64,000 nt of DNA from Flammeovirgaceae bacterium (GTDB lineage: Bacteria > Bacteroidota > Bacteroidia > Cytophagales > Cyclobacteriaceae). The notes under the pieces are model-generated. The model was not told where the DNA came from. It saw only the letters and a list, made by a program, of their open reading frames with translations, and ran no database searches. Position numbers and translations under genes: made by a program. Of this stretch, positions 38,000 to 49,805 are shown piece by piece. Position 1 is the first letter of the stretch; each line of letters begins with the position of its first letter. Where the stretch lies: positions 70,593 through 134,592 of the forward strand of contig JADJRT010000012.1 in the NCBI GenBank assembly GCA_016712035.1, read 5' to 3'.

Positions 38000-40983
38000 T
38001 CAGTTACTTCCGGTAAGAAACACTTTTGATGAGCCAACCTGATTTGCAAATTGAACCCAGATAATATAAATACCTGTGCCTTGCTGATGAATATCAAAGG
38101 TGTACGTTTGATTAAGCACATCATGCAATTGATCTTCCAACACGGGCTGACCAAGCATATTATAAATCTTTAAGAACACGGTTTCTTTTTGGGTAAGATT
38201 GAAAGTAAGCTTTACCTCGGAGCCAACCCCATAGACTTCGTATTGATTTTCAATAGAAACTGGGGATAGATCGTCAGCTATATAAAATTCAACATCATCA
38301 ATAAAAAGATTATTACCACTATCGGATGTTGCCACAAAGGCTATTCGAATGTTTTCTTTTCCTGCCAAAGCATTTAAATTAAGACTTCGCCTGTCCCAAT
38401 CTTCATCTTTGGTTGGAATCCACGATTGACTTGTATTGGTAGTCGATAACAAGGATCCGGACTTATCATACAATACATTGGGATACGTTTGACCACAATC
38501 ATCCGAGTAGAGAATTCTCAAACGCTCATCGCCCTGCGGCTGTGTAGCATAACTAATGTCAAAGAAAACACTGGCTTCATTTGAATTACTAAAATCAAGA
38601 ACCGGACTTACAATCCAGGATTCATCCCCGACAGCAACGCCACTGTAAGCCGGATAAGCAAGTGAGTATAACTTGTTTGTAGCGAAGGGTATCCACGTGG
38701 CATCATTGCCTTGACTAATTACCGGCCATTGATCCGTATAAAACTCATTAAAGTTTTGCCGCAACGGAATAACATCCCGGTAATCATTGTAGATGCTCTT
38801 CATAAAGATGCTGTTGTTGTTAACATTCGCATCGGGAAATCCACCCGGTTCGCTTATGGTTACAACGAGTGTACTGCTTGTACTGGTGAGCGGTATCGGA
38901 TTCAACGTAAAGCTTTGTTCGCTTCCCGGAGCAATAGAAATATTGGAAATAGTTTGCTGAGGTTGTGTTTGGTTATTAACACTAGTTACAGCTTTAAACG
39001 AGGTAATAAGTGTGCTGCCCAAATTCTTTACCCGAATAACCGGGTTGGGATTAGCCAGACAGGTAACCGGCCCCGGACTTACTATAGAAAGTATTGCCAG
39101 ATCAATAAACTCGTCAGTAAGCACTACAACATTATCCAGGTAAACGTCATTGCCCCAACCGTTGGTTACTTCGAAGGCAATCTGAATCTTACTGCCAACG
39201 AAAGAATTAAGAGAAATGGTTTCAGTTGTCCACTGCGTTGCGTTGGGAACAAATTGATTCGTGGTTTGAGGTGCTGTGGCTAATGCAGGTCCCAATAGAT
39301 TTAAAACTTCTGTGGACGTATTGTCAAAATCACAAACGGCAGAGACTAGCACTCGTAGGCGCTCTTGATTGTTGGTACTATACATGGCGTGGGCCCGATC
39401 AAATTTGAGAAGGGCCACAGACTCAGTAGTTAAATCGAGAACGGGTGTAATCAACCGATCAACGGCTCCCTGATTTTCATAGTCGTAGCAATTTACATAC
39501 ATCGCATTGCCATTACTCGAGGTATTTTTAATTGCCCATTGAATATTGTTGTCCGGATTGTTCCGACTCCAGTTTGCGGGAATGGAATTAAATACTTCGG
39601 TGATGGGTAAGGTACCACTGGCCGGGATCGTTGAACTAATAGTTAGGTAATCATTTGTTGTGCGCTCGTCCGTTCCACCATTAACCGATAGCACATCAAA
39701 CTCATAATTTGCTGAACCCGAAGGTTGCGATACCGGATTAAAGGCTACGGTTGTTATCGCCAGATTGGTGAGATTCAATACCACGTCCTTGGTTTCAACA
39801 ACAACGGCATTTACTTTAAGCTGAAGTTGCGCTGAAGTTGCAGTGGAAGTCCCTAAGTTTTGAATTTCCAGACTGGGGATAACCGATCCGCCACAAGTAA
39901 CTCCGGGTGAAAGGATTTTGCGAAGTGCAAGGTCGTTAGCCAAAGGAGGAGGCGATTCGTCACCAATAGAATTGCGTAAACTAAATCTGCGTGGGCTATT
40001 ATCAAGTACAACAATTGCTCTTGAAAATTGCCCCTGTGTAAAGAGGTTCATGCACGCATCATCGGTGTAGTCCATGTAGTTCATGAACATATCATTCGAA
40101 CTGCAGGACGCGCGCGGGTTGGTAGGGCACTGGCCAGAATAATCACCTGCCTGATTAGGCGTGTCATTTACGTAATCTGTTCCACTACACGAGGTTCCAT
40201 CATCACCCCAGATGTGGCGCAACCCAAAAAAATGCCCGGTCTCATGCGTAGCCGTTCTTCCATGGTCGTAATCAGTTAGGAGACTAAAACTGCCCAACCC
40301 TTCAAAGTTGGAACCGAAAGCTGCATAATGAACAATGGTGCCATCGGTGAGTCGATCGTCAGGTGAATTTTCTAAGCCTGGAAGATTTGAAACCGGAAGT
40401 TGTGCATACCCTAAAAACGTAGGCATGTTTATTACCCAGATATTATAATAATCTTCAGCTGCCCAATAGCTCAATGCTTTAAATACTGCATTATCGTTTA
40501 TCGTCCATACCGACTTGGTTCCTTGTACGCGCTCAATGCCGGTGGTGGGAGCGCCATAAGGGTCTTGCTTTGCCAGAATAAATTCGATGTCCAGACTTCC
40601 GGCCGCACTTAGAAATTCGGCTGGCGTGTTACCTAAATCTGTATTTTGTCTTTTGAAATCTTTATTAAGAACATTGATTTGAGAAAGAATCTGATTATCC
40701 GAAATGTTTGTACCGGTACCAATGGCCTCCCATTATGGATTACATGAATGACAACTGGAATTTCGTAGGTGGCACTGCCGGTACGTTGTTGTTTTAATTG
40801 CTTGGTTGCGGATTGCGTTAACTTCTGATTAATCCAGTTCTCGAATTGAAGATTCTTTTCTTTATCAGGATTCGTTAGCTCCAAAAGTTTTTCATATTGT
40901 ACGGTACCACATCGTTCCTGAGCTAGCAGCGATTGCGCTAATATCATGAGAAGTGAAGAAATAAAAAGTATCTTAAATCTCAT
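38000..40983 (-). CDS. M43 (pappalysin-like) metalloprotease with T9SS type A tail
   Basis: About 994 residues, broken once near 40735; the shift restores NGEAIGTGTNISDNQILSQI. Signal peptide: FKILFISSLLMILAQSLLAQ. The catalytic zinc motif HETGHFFGLRHIWGDD (HExxHxxGxxH) is followed by FMNYMDYTDDACMN with the Met-turn. The middle holds two or three CARDB/beta-sandwich repeats (LRKILSPGVTCGGSVIP; IVSPGPVTCLANPNPVI) and the end has the type A T9SS sorting domain (VFLKIYNMLGQPVLEDQL; GTGIYIIWVQF). Secreted surface protease; substrate unknown. Confidence 0.87.
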
Positions 40984-41054
40984 GGTTTTATTAACTAGCG
41001 ATACAACTTATGCAGCCGGTACGATTAAATCTGAAAAGCAAATAGGTTGTAACC

Positions 41055-41324
41055 TCAGGCCGTGGTTAAATTAACCATCTCAATCTTGGTGATTTCCGGA
41101 ACAGCTCGTTTAACGGCCTCCTCAACACCTGCCTTAAACGTCATGGTAGACATAGGACAATTTCCACAAGCTCCAACGAATTCGAGTTTAAGAATATTGT
41201 TATCGGCCAGATCGAGCACCCGCACATTGCCACCATCAGCTTCCAGATATGGACGGATGCTATCCAATGCGGTCTCAACACGAGCTGTAATTTCTTCCTT
41301 ATTCATGGTGGCTGGGTTGATCAT
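41055..41324 (-). CDS. NifU-like C-terminal (Nfu) Fe-S scaffold protein
   Basis: An 89-residue Nfu domain with YLEADGGNVRVLDL and the cluster-binding GACGNCPMSTMTF (CxxC). It holds and delivers Fe-S clusters. Start ATG at 41324 overlaps the mrp stop (ATGA), giving an mrp-nfu pair, which is common in Bacteroidota. Cytoplasmic, frame intact. A start at the internal Met (41306) is possible. Confidence 0.92.
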   Translation of the reverse strand: MINPATMNKEEITARVETALDSIRPYLEADGGNVRVLDLADNNILKLEFVGACGNCPMSTMTFKAGVEEAVKRAVPEITKIEMVNLTTA

Positions 41325-42414
41325 GTATTTATTTCCACTCGTTTAGTCGATTCAAATTTAGCATTTCTTATGGCAACTTGTTGTGCCACCGCTGCGGCCA
41401 ATTCGGTAAAGGCAACTGAAGTTGGGCCATCCTTCAGTGCAGCTGGCAAACCGCTATCTCCGCTTTCGCGGATGCTTTGCACCAATGGAATTTGTCCTAG
41501 GAATGGAACCTTATATTTCTCAGCCAGATTTTTGCCGCCATCCTTTCCAAAAATATAATATTTATGGTCTGGTAATTCATCCGGAGTAAAGTAGGCCATG
41601 TTTTCAATAACACCGAGTATGGGTACATTGATTTGTGGCTGGCGAAACATCGCTAATCCTTTATTAGCATCGGCCAGCGCAACTTTTTGTGGCGTGGTAA
41701 CTATTATGGCACCTGTAACGGGTACTGTTTGCACGAGTGTAAGATGAATATCGCTGGTACCGGGTGGCAAATCGATCAACAGATAATCAAGTTCACCCCA
41801 AATAGCATCGCCAATAAATTGTTTTAGCGCAGAGGAAGCCATGGGTCCGCGCCACACCACAGCGCTATCAGCCGGTGTTAGAAATCCGATGGAAACTAAC
41901 TTAACTCCGTATTGTTCAAGCGGAAGGATATAATTTTTTCCATCAATTACTTTTACCTCGGGTTGTTCGCGCTCGCAATTAAACATCACCGGAATAGAAG
42001 GACCATAAATATCTGCATCAATCAATCCTACTTTGGCGCCAGTTTTTGCCAACGCTACTGCCAGATTACTGGTAACCGTTGATTTTCCCACGCCCCCTTT
42101 TCCGGATGCAATGGCAATAATATTTTTTACACCCGGAAGAATAGGAGCTTGATCGCGTACGCTGGTAACTGAAGATGACATCTTGATATTGATTTCAAAC
42201 TCATCGCCAACCACCTGACCAACAGCCTCTTCACAATCCTGTCGGATCTTCTCTTTTAATGGACAAGCCGGGTGGTGAGAACAACGGTAAAACTGACTTT
42301 TTTGTCACCTATCGAGACATCTTTAATCATATTTAAAGAAACCAGGTCTTTTTTAAGGTCTGGGTCTTGCACGGTGGCTAGTGCATTAATTATATCGGTT
42401 TGCGTAAAGGGCAT
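41321..42414 (-). CDS. mrp: Mrp/ApbC-type Fe-S cluster carrier ATPase, frameshifted
   Basis: About 364 residues. The start MPFTQTDIINALATVQDP at 42414 is a MIP18/DUF59 domain. After a one-base shift near 42272 (CCCGG) it continues ACPLKEKIRQDCEEAVGQV into the P-loop domain: IASGKGGVGKST (deviant Walker A), LIDADIYGPSIP and LIDLPPGTSDIHLT. It binds and transfers Fe-S clusters. The C-terminal CxxC of many Mrp proteins is not seen; the place reads MAYFTPDELPDHKYYIF. Divergent from dnaG. The first half is lost if only the unshifted frame (start 42214) is annotated. Confidence 0.9.
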
Positions 42415-42504
42415 GATAATGATTATGTTAAAGAATGAACACGAATCCGCAATTTAGAGTGCGTTTCTCCTTAAAACAAAACTACCGGGTAACAGTTTCA
42501 CTTC

Positions 42505-44237
42505 TTTGTGATGGAGCATGAGAAGATGAGTTATTCGGAATCTCTTCGCTACCTGGCAAAAAAGTATGGAGTTGAAATAAAGGAAGACAAGCAGTCGGAT
42601 GAAAGTAAAGCAGCGCTGAGTGAGCGCGAAGGGCTTTACATTCTGATGAACTTTGCGAAAGATTATTATCAAACGCAATTGTTGACGAACGAGGAAGGCA
42701 TGAGCATTGGCTTGAGCTATTTCCGCGAACGTGGGTTTAATGACCGCACCATCAATAAATTTGAGTTAGGGTACGCATTGAACGGTTGGGAGAATTTTAG
42801 TGAAGAGGCCATTGCCAAAGGTTACAATAAAGAGCTGCTCGAAAAAACCGGATTAATAGTAAAGAAAGAGGAGGGAACCGAAAAAGAACTCCTATGATCG
42901 CTTTCGCGGACGGGTAATTTTCCCGTACATAATATCTCAGGAAAAGTAATTGCTTTTGGTGCCCGCATGTTGGGCAAGGAAAAAAATCAGCCTAAATACA
43001 TTAACTCACCCGAAACAGAAATATATCATAAGAGTGATGTACTCTACGGCTTGTACCAGGCGAAGAATGCAATTCGTCAGCAGGACGTTTGTTACCTGGT
43101 AGAAGGGTACACCGATGTAATCTCTTTGCATCAGGCCGATGTAGAAAATGTTGTTTCCTCATCGGGTACTGCGTTAACAGAAAGTCAGATCAAACTCATT
43201 CGCAGGTTTACTGAAAACATAACCGTATTGTTTGATGGCGATACGGCCGGGATAAAAGCAGCACTGCGCGGAATCGATATGATTCTGAAAGGTGGTTTAA
43301 ATGTGCGGGTTGTTTTGTTTCCGGATGGCGAAGACCCCGACAGTTATTCGCGTAAAGTGGGCACTACGGAGTTTCAGAAATTTTTGATAGATCATACGCA
43401 GGATTTTGTTTCGTTTAAAGCCGGATTGTTTGCCTCGCAGGCGGCTGGCGATCCGATTAAGAAAGCCGAATCGATAAAGGAAATAGTTACCAGTATTGCG
43501 CAAATCCCTGATCCGGTAAAGCGTTCGGTATACATTCAGGAGACCAGTTCGTTATTAAAAATACCAGAAGAGGTTTTGCTTTCAGAACTCAACAAGATTC
43601 TGATTCAGGAGCGAAGAAAAACCCAAACGGATAAATTGCGCGATCGCGATGCGCCACCGATATCCGAAGAAACTATTCCTGAAATTTCGGAGCCTGTAAA
43701 AATTGACGCACAGGGTATGGTAGAGTTACAGGAACGGGAAACAATCCGGTTGCTTTTAAACTATGCGGAGAAAGAGGTAGATGAAAATACGCTCTCTGAT
43801 TTCTTCCTTCGCGAATTGGACGATGTTACCTTAACGAATCCGGTTTATCACCAAATCTATGAAGACTTTAAAAATGGGGTAAGCAAGGGAGAAATTCCCA
43901 ATAGTCATTATTTCATTCAACACGGAAGTGAAGAAGTAAAGCGTACGGTAACCGATTTAATTACCATGCGCTATGAGCCTAGTAAGCATTGGGGCGATAA
44001 ATTCAAAATACACTTTTCCAAGGAAGACGAACTGGTGAGTGAGCTGGCATTGACGAATGTGTTGCGATTAAAATTCAGGTTTGTACAAAAACTCATGGAA
44101 GATAATCTCCAAAAAGTAAAAGCAAGCAGAGTTTCGGTACCTGGGAAGATTTGGATGAAGCCTTATTGGCTCAAGCCGGATTGAAAGAAGCGGAACAAGG
44201 ATTAGCTAAGATGTTGGGCATTGTAATTGCCAGGTAG
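42505..44237 (+). CDS. dnaG: DNA primase DnaG, lacking zinc-finger end, frameshifted
   Basis: About 578 codons seen versus about 650 in the family. It begins in the sequence FVMEHEKMSYSESLRYLAKK, which in full primases follows the zinc-binding (CHC2) domain. Motifs: FRERGFNDRTINKF, GRVIFP, FGARMLGKEKNQPKYINSPET, Toprim YLVEGYTDVISLHQ and VLFDGDTAGIKAALRG, then the helicase-binding C-terminus. Breaks near 42868, 42930 and 44135; the last restores WEDLDEALLAQAGLKEAEQ to a stop at 44237. Only 90 bases separate FVMEHE from the divergent mrp start, so about 65 residues including the zinc Cys are absent from this sequence. Essential gene, so an assembly deletion is more likely than a real loss. The start is therefore unresolved. 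Confidence 0.85.
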
Positions 44238-44284
44238 GAACGAGACCTAATTAGTATTTGTTATTGATTTGAACTGAGAATGTA

Positions 44285-45505
44285 ATGAGCGAGAAAATTA
44301 AGATTGATTCGATTGAAGATGCCATCCATGAGATAAAGCATGGCCGGGTGATTATTGTGGTGGATGATGAAGATCGTGAAAATGAAGGTGATTTTATTTG
44401 CGCGGCCGAATCGATTACCCCGGAGATTGTAAACTTTATGGCTACCCACGGACGCGGACTCATTTGCGCACCCCTTATGGAAGATCGATGTGAAGAACTG
44501 GGTCTCGAGCTGATGGTGGGAAAAAATACAGCCGCTTTTGAAACCCCATTCACGGTGTCGGTAGATTTAATCGGGCATGGTTGCTCCACGGGTATTTCGG
44601 CTCACGATCGTTTTAAAACAATTAAGGCGTTGGTAGATCCTGAAACAAAACCAGAGGAGTTGGGTAAACCTGGCCACATATTTCCACTCAAAGCAAAAAA
44701 AGAAGGCGTGCTCAGACGCTCGGGTCATACGGAAGCAGCAATTGACTTTGCCCGGCTTGCAGGGTTTCGGCCCGCAGGCGTGTTGGTGGAGATCATGAAC
44801 GAAGACGGTTCGATGGCCCGGTTATTCGATTTACGTAAAGTGGCCGATCGGTTTGGCCTAAAGTTGGTTACCATTAAAGATCTGATCGCTTATCGCATGA
44901 AGGTAGAGTCGCAGATTCTTAGACAAGTGGCTGTAAATATGCCTACTGCTTATGGCGATTTTAAATTAGTAGCCTATGAACAAATCAATACTACCGAAGT
45001 TCATATGGCGTTAGTAAAAGGGACGTGGGATGAAAATGAACCAGTCATGGTTCGGGTACACTCTTCTTGCGTGACAGGCGATATTTTTGGCTCCTGCCGA
45101 TGCGATTGTGGTACGCAATTACACCACGCTATGATGATGGTAGAGAAAGAAGGTAAAGGGGTTGTGCTTTATATGAAACAAGAAGGCCAGGGTATTGGCT
45201 TGATGAACAAACTGAAAGCCTATAAACTTCAGGAGGAGGGATTGGATACCGTAGAAGCAAATCTGCAACTCGGCTTTGATATGGACAATCGCGATTATGG
45301 AATCGGAGCACAAATCCTGAGCGATCTGGGTGTTTCTAAAATAAGATTAATAACGAATAATCCGAAAAAACGGGTAGGGCTTATGGGTTATGGTCTGGAA
45401 ATTGTTGATAACATTCCCATTGAGATTGCACCCAATCCACACAATGAAAAATATCTCCAAACCAAACGCGATAAACTGGGTCATCAGATTTTAAAGCAAA
45501 AATGA
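44285..45505 (+). CDS. ribBA: Bifunctional RibBA (DHBP synthase / GTP cyclohydrolase II)
   Basis: A 406-residue two-domain enzyme of riboflavin synthesis. The N-terminal RibB domain has VDDEDRENEGDFICAAE, GHGCSTGISAHDR and RPAGVLVEIMNEDG. The C-terminal RibA domain has VRVHSSCVTGDIFGSCRCDCG (zinc Cys at the usual spacing), KQEGQGIGLMNKLKAY and NNPKKRVGLMGYGLEIV. It makes 3,4-dihydroxy-2-butanone 4-phosphate from ribulose 5-phosphate and opens GTP. The 47-base gap upstream is too short for an FMN riboswitch. Frame intact. The next gene overlaps its stop. Confidence 0.95.
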   Translation: MSEKIKIDSIEDAIHEIKHGRVIIVVDDEDRENEGDFICAAESITPEIVNFMATHGRGLICAPLMEDRCEELGLELMVGKNTAAFETPFTVSVDLIGHGCSTGISAHDRFKTIKALVDPETKPEELGKPGHIFPLKAKKEGVLRRSGHTEAAIDFARLAGFRPAGVLVEIMNEDGSMARLFDLRKVADRFGLKLVTIKDLIAYRMKVESQILRQVAVNMPTAYGDFKLVAYEQINTTEVHMALVKGTWDENEPVMVRVHSSCVTGDIFGSCRCDCGTQLHHAMMMVEKEGKGVVLYMKQEGQGIGLMNKLKAYKLQEEGLDTVEANLQLGFDMDNRDYGIGAQILSDLGVSKIRLITNNPKKRVGLMGYGLEIVDNIPIEIAPNPHNEKYLQTKRDKLGHQILKQK

Positions 45506-46102
45506 GATACGTTCAGCTCATACTTTTAATAATAATTAGTTACGCAACTATTTCGGCACAACAATTTGCAGCCGACCTATGGCATACGGGTAAAACGGTA
45601 TTGGATTCGGGCGATACGTTGCGGGGTAATTTAAAGTATGATTTAAAAAGCGATATTCTACAAGTACAATTGGAAAAAAAAATGGAAAGTTACACCGCCC
45701 GTAAGGTGTTATACTTTGAGATTTTTGATGAAACGATAAAAAAATATCGGATATTCTATTCATTACCCTATTCAACGGCTGGCCAATATAAAGCCCCGGT
45801 GTTTTTGAATTATTGGTGGAGGAAAACTCACCGTGTTATGCCGCGAGTCGTTTGAATACCACTACCTCGTCACCCTTTATTATTATGGTACATATAGCCG
45901 GATCGTGTTAATAAATAAATATTATTTCTTAAAGGAGAATGGAGATATTGATGAATACAAGGGTAAGAAAAATGATTGGTTTGATTTTATGCAAAGCAAA
46001 AAGCAGGAAGTGGAGAAGTATGCAAAAACAAATCGCCTGGATATGGATGAAAAATATGATTTAGCTCGCGTAATCGAATATTATAACTCCTTGTATAAAT
46101 AA
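45502..46102 (+). CDS. Exported conserved hypothetical protein, frameshifted
   Basis: About 200 residues across one shift near 45815, which restores FELLVEGKLTVLCRESFEYH. Signal peptide: YVQLILLIIISYATISAQ. The mature part is beta-rich: DSGDTLRGNLKYDLKSDI, then YTARKVLYFEIFDE, then a helical end DEKYDLARVIEYYNSLYK. The type (a secreted protein opening with a treatment of a numeric string and ending with a YNSLY-like helix) occurs in Bacteroidota without a known function. It overlaps ribBA by four bases and is 20 bases before surE, so all three probably share a transcript. Confidence 0.65.
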
Positions 46103-46122
46103 TCTATTCCTCCTTCTCTGTT

Positions 46123-46900
46123 ATGAATAAACCTTTGATTTTAGTTACGAACGATGACGGGATAACCGCCCGCGGTATTCTCAATTTAGTTAATGTGATG
46201 AAAGAATTGGGCGAGGTATTGGTGGTTGCACCGGATAGCCCGCAATCAGGTATGGGCCATGCCATTACCGTAGGAGATACGCTGCGATTAACGGAGTCAT
46301 TTATTTTTGAAGGTATAAAAGCCTATGAGTGTTCAGGTACCCCGGCCGATTGCGTAAAAATGGCACGACACTTTGTTTGCAAGGAGGGTCGCCAACCCGA
46401 TATTGTTGTGAGTGGTATCAATCACGGCAGCAACACCTCAATAAGCGTATTGTATTCGGGCACTATGTCGGCCGCTATTGAGGGGGCCATTGAAGGTACA
46501 CCGGCCATCGGATTTTCTTTGTGTGATTATAGCCATAAGGCGGACTTTTCACATACAGGCGAAATAGTAAAGAAGATAACCCAACAAGCATTGGACAAAC
46601 GTTTGCCTAAAGGAGTTGCGCTTAATGTAAATATTCCTCTAAGCGCAATGAAACGGTTAAGAAATTCGTATTTGCAGACAAGCCAACGCAAAATGGGCAG
46701 AAGAATTTATGGAACGCTATGATCCTAATGGAAGAAGTTATTTTTGGATGACAGGCAACTTTGTAAATTTTGATAAAGGAGAAGACAATGACGAATGGGC
46801 TATTGCCAATAATTATGTGTCCGTTGTTCCTTGTCAGTTTGATCTTACTGCGCACCAGGCAATTCCTATTTTAAATGAGGACTGGGAAATACTCCGTTGA
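46123..46900 (+). CDS. surE: 5'/3'-nucleotidase SurE, frameshifted
   Basis: About 259 residues. The metal-binding start ILVTNDDGITARGIL, VVAPDSPQSGMGHAIT, CSGTPADCVKMA, VSGINHGSNTSISVLYSGT and SAAIEGAIEGTPAIGFS are all typical. Two close indels near 46637 and 46663 break the frame; correcting both gives KRNETVKKIRICRQANAKWA, matching the family, and the reading continues to DLTAHQAIPILNEDWE at 46900. The enzyme hydrolyses nucleoside monophosphates. ORF-only annotation would stop at 46722 and lose the C-terminus. Confidence 0.92.
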
Positions 46901-46908
46901 ATAGTGTT

Positions 46909-49736
46909 ATGAGAATCATTCTTAGTTCATTTTTAATCCTAATTACTTTTTTGACTTGGGGTCAAACAGGTCAGGTATCGGGGCGCATCCTCGATTCTCA
47001 AACGCTGGAACCACTCCCTTTTGCCAATGTGTTTATCAACAACACAACGATTGGTACTGCTTCCGACATGAATGGGGAGTTTTTACTACCAAAGGTGCCG
47101 ATAGGCACTAATGAGATAATTTTTCCTTTGTGGGATATCTTCCCTATCAAACCCGTGTTACACTTGTAGAAGGTAAAGAAGAGAAATTAACCGTGCGGCT
47201 GGTTGTTGATGAGGTAAAGCTAGAGACTGTAGAGGTTACCGGTACCCGCGATAAAGTTTGGGATAATCAACTGACTAAATTTGAAAAGATATTTTTTGGA
47301 ACAACAAAAAATTCAGCGCAATGTAAAATTGCAAACCCATGGGTATTGGAGTTTAAGGAGGAGGAGGATGTTTTCAATCCGTTATTTACGGCAAAAGCTT
47401 CTCAGCCATTAGAAATAAATAATGTGGCCCTCGGTTATCGCATTTTCTTTTACCTTAAAGACTTTAAGTCAGGTGCACAGAGTTATAGCATTGTGGGTAA
47501 CATGCGTTTCGAAGCGATGCAGACCAACGATAAGGCGATGGCTGACCGTTGGACCAACAACCGCAGAGTTGTGTATGATGGTTCGGACCGGCATTTATTT
47601 AAAGCCATTATGGATGGCAAAGTAAAAGAACAAGGGTTTCAATTGTATACCGACAAACCAGGTAATACAAATACAACTACCCGAACCAACCTGTTTAGTC
47701 AGGAGTTGGGCAAATCGATTATACGATACGATATGACCGACCTGGTTTCGCCAGGCAAACGGGCGGGCGAATTTCGTATTAAGATGCAAGGTCGTATTGA
47801 GATCCATTACCTCAATGCAATTGCTCCAAAAAAAGTATATCGCGATGTTCCGTACGCAGTAGCCTGGATGGAAATTTCTTCAGGTTATGCAGATGTGAAT
47901 GCACAGGGTGTACCGCTCAATAGTTTGGATATTGTTAGTTCTGGATATATGAGTTCGGCACGCGTAGCTGACATGTTGCCATTTGATTATCAGCCTGCGC
48001 AATCTATTGGTGTGATGAAGGAGGATGAACCCTGGACGATAGAAGGTTTAAAATTTAAGCGTATGCAGGAGAGGGTTTATCTGCATACCGACAAGCCATA
48101 TTATTATGGTGGCGAAATGATCTGGTTCAAAGGCTATCTTCATTATACCGTACCTGAGCTCTTTGATAGTTTGAGTCGCGTATTATATGTCGAATTAATT
48201 AATCCTGAAAAGAAAGTTGTTACCACTAATATTCTTCCCATAGACAGCGGTCGGGTGGCAGGTAATATTTTACTAGCGGATACAATAAAGACCGGTAATT
48301 ATTTTCTGCGGGCTTATACGCAATGGATGATGAATTATCCGGCTGAAGAATTTTTTGTAAAACCCATTTCTATTCTTCCACTAAGTACATTCGTGGATTC
48401 TACAGCTGTTAAACTAAAGAATGATAGCACGCATCGGATCACGGTAAGAACAAACGCAAATACGTATACAACAAGAAGTAAAATGGTTGTGGCTATTCAG
48501 GTGATGAGTTTATCAGGCCAACCTCTAAAGAGTGATTTTTCAGTTTCGGTAACAGATTTGAGTCAGGTAAAGCGAGTGGCAGGAGAGAAAGATATTTTGG
48601 ATAACTATTATTTTAAACGCGAGCAATTAAACCTAACCCCACCCACTAAGCCGCTTCGTGTGGAATTAGGGATTGGGTTTGCAGGAGTATTCTCTAATGA
48701 TAAGGGCAAGCCAGAGAAAGCAGATCTAATGGTTATTCAGGGCAAGATGGAAGACATGGTAACCATCGGTACAGATGAGGTGGGTTATTTTTGGTTGAAC
48801 GGATTTCAGTTTAGAGATACTGTTCAATTTTCATTTCAGGCCAAGAACCCAAAAGGTAAACCCTATGGTAAGGTAAAATTATTTCCACGCACTGCACCTA
48901 AGGTTGATTTCACGGAAGCTGATCTTGATTTAGCGATACGATCATCCACCGATCCGCAACGCTATAAAATAGATTATCATTTGTCGGACGATACGAGGCT
49001 GCTTGAGGAAGTTACAGTAAGTGCGACTGTTATTGATGATACCCGCGTAAAAGAAGGTATTGTGTACGGTGAAGCTGATTACACAGTGAAAGGAGAAGAT
49101 TTGCTGAATGCTTCCGGAGGAAATATTGTTCCCGCCTTGCAAGGCAGGGTACCTGGATTGCAAGTAGTTCCCTTTTGGGATGAAACCGGAATTCAACGTT
49201 ATAAAATCAGAATTCGGGGTGGATCGTCAACGTTTGGCGTTGGCGGAACAACCGAGCCTTTATTATTAATCGATGGAGTACCCATTATGGATGGCGGTTT
49301 TGTAGCAGATCAGATTGCAGCTATTAATCCAGCCAATGTAGCTCGTGTGGAGGTAATCACACGAGCCGATCCCCGCTTTGGGGTGCGCGGAACGAACGGT
49401 GTTATAGCTGTTTATACTAAGCAGACAGATTTATTCTTCGGGAACAATCAAGCAGTCGATCCTTCAAAGTTTCAGAGCCTTCCGGTGGTGGGATATTCCA
49501 ATCCAGCAAAGTTCTTTTCACCAGACTATGAAGATCCAAAGGAAGATCATTCGCAACCTGATTACAGGTCTACCGTTTTTTGGGCACCCTGGCTAAGTAC
49601 GAAAAGTGATGGTAAGGCACAATTTGAATTTTTTACTTCCGATCTACCCACTACCTACCGCATTGTGCTTGAAGGCATTACGGAACAAGGCGAACCTATC
49701 AGAGAGGAAAGTTATATCACTATTAAAAATCAATGA
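46909..49736 (+). CDS. CarboxypepD-reg / macroglobulin-like / TonB-plug protein (paralogue 1)
   Basis: About 942 residues, one break near 47120. Signal peptide: RIILSSFLILITFLTWGQ. A carboxypeptidase-regulatory beta domain comes first (VSGRILDSQTLEPLPFANV). A unique ~250-residue region follows, then an MG2-like domain (YLHTDKPYYYGGEMIWFKG) and a second beta region. A complete plug domain follows (NIVPALQGRVPGLQVV, IRIRGGSSTFG, PLLLIDGVPI, VARVEVITRADPRFGVRG, NGVIAVYTK). The end (TVFWAPWLSTKSDGKAQFEF, TTYRIVLEGITEQGEPI) looks macroglobulin-like. No beta-barrel. Periplasmic or outer-membrane role unknown. Followed by a paralogue of the same build. Confidence 0.8.
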
Positions 49737-49805
49737 GTTAGCAATAATTTGAAAACAATTTAATTGATTTTTCGTTCTCATCACAATACCCCAACCTATC
49801 CTTAT

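Noticed and set aside
42214..42214. Mrp start at 42214
   Set aside because: It would omit the DUF59 domain that reads in frame from 42414 after one shift.
44238..44284. FMN riboswitch before ribBA
   Set aside because: Only 47 bases are available, too short for the conserved element.
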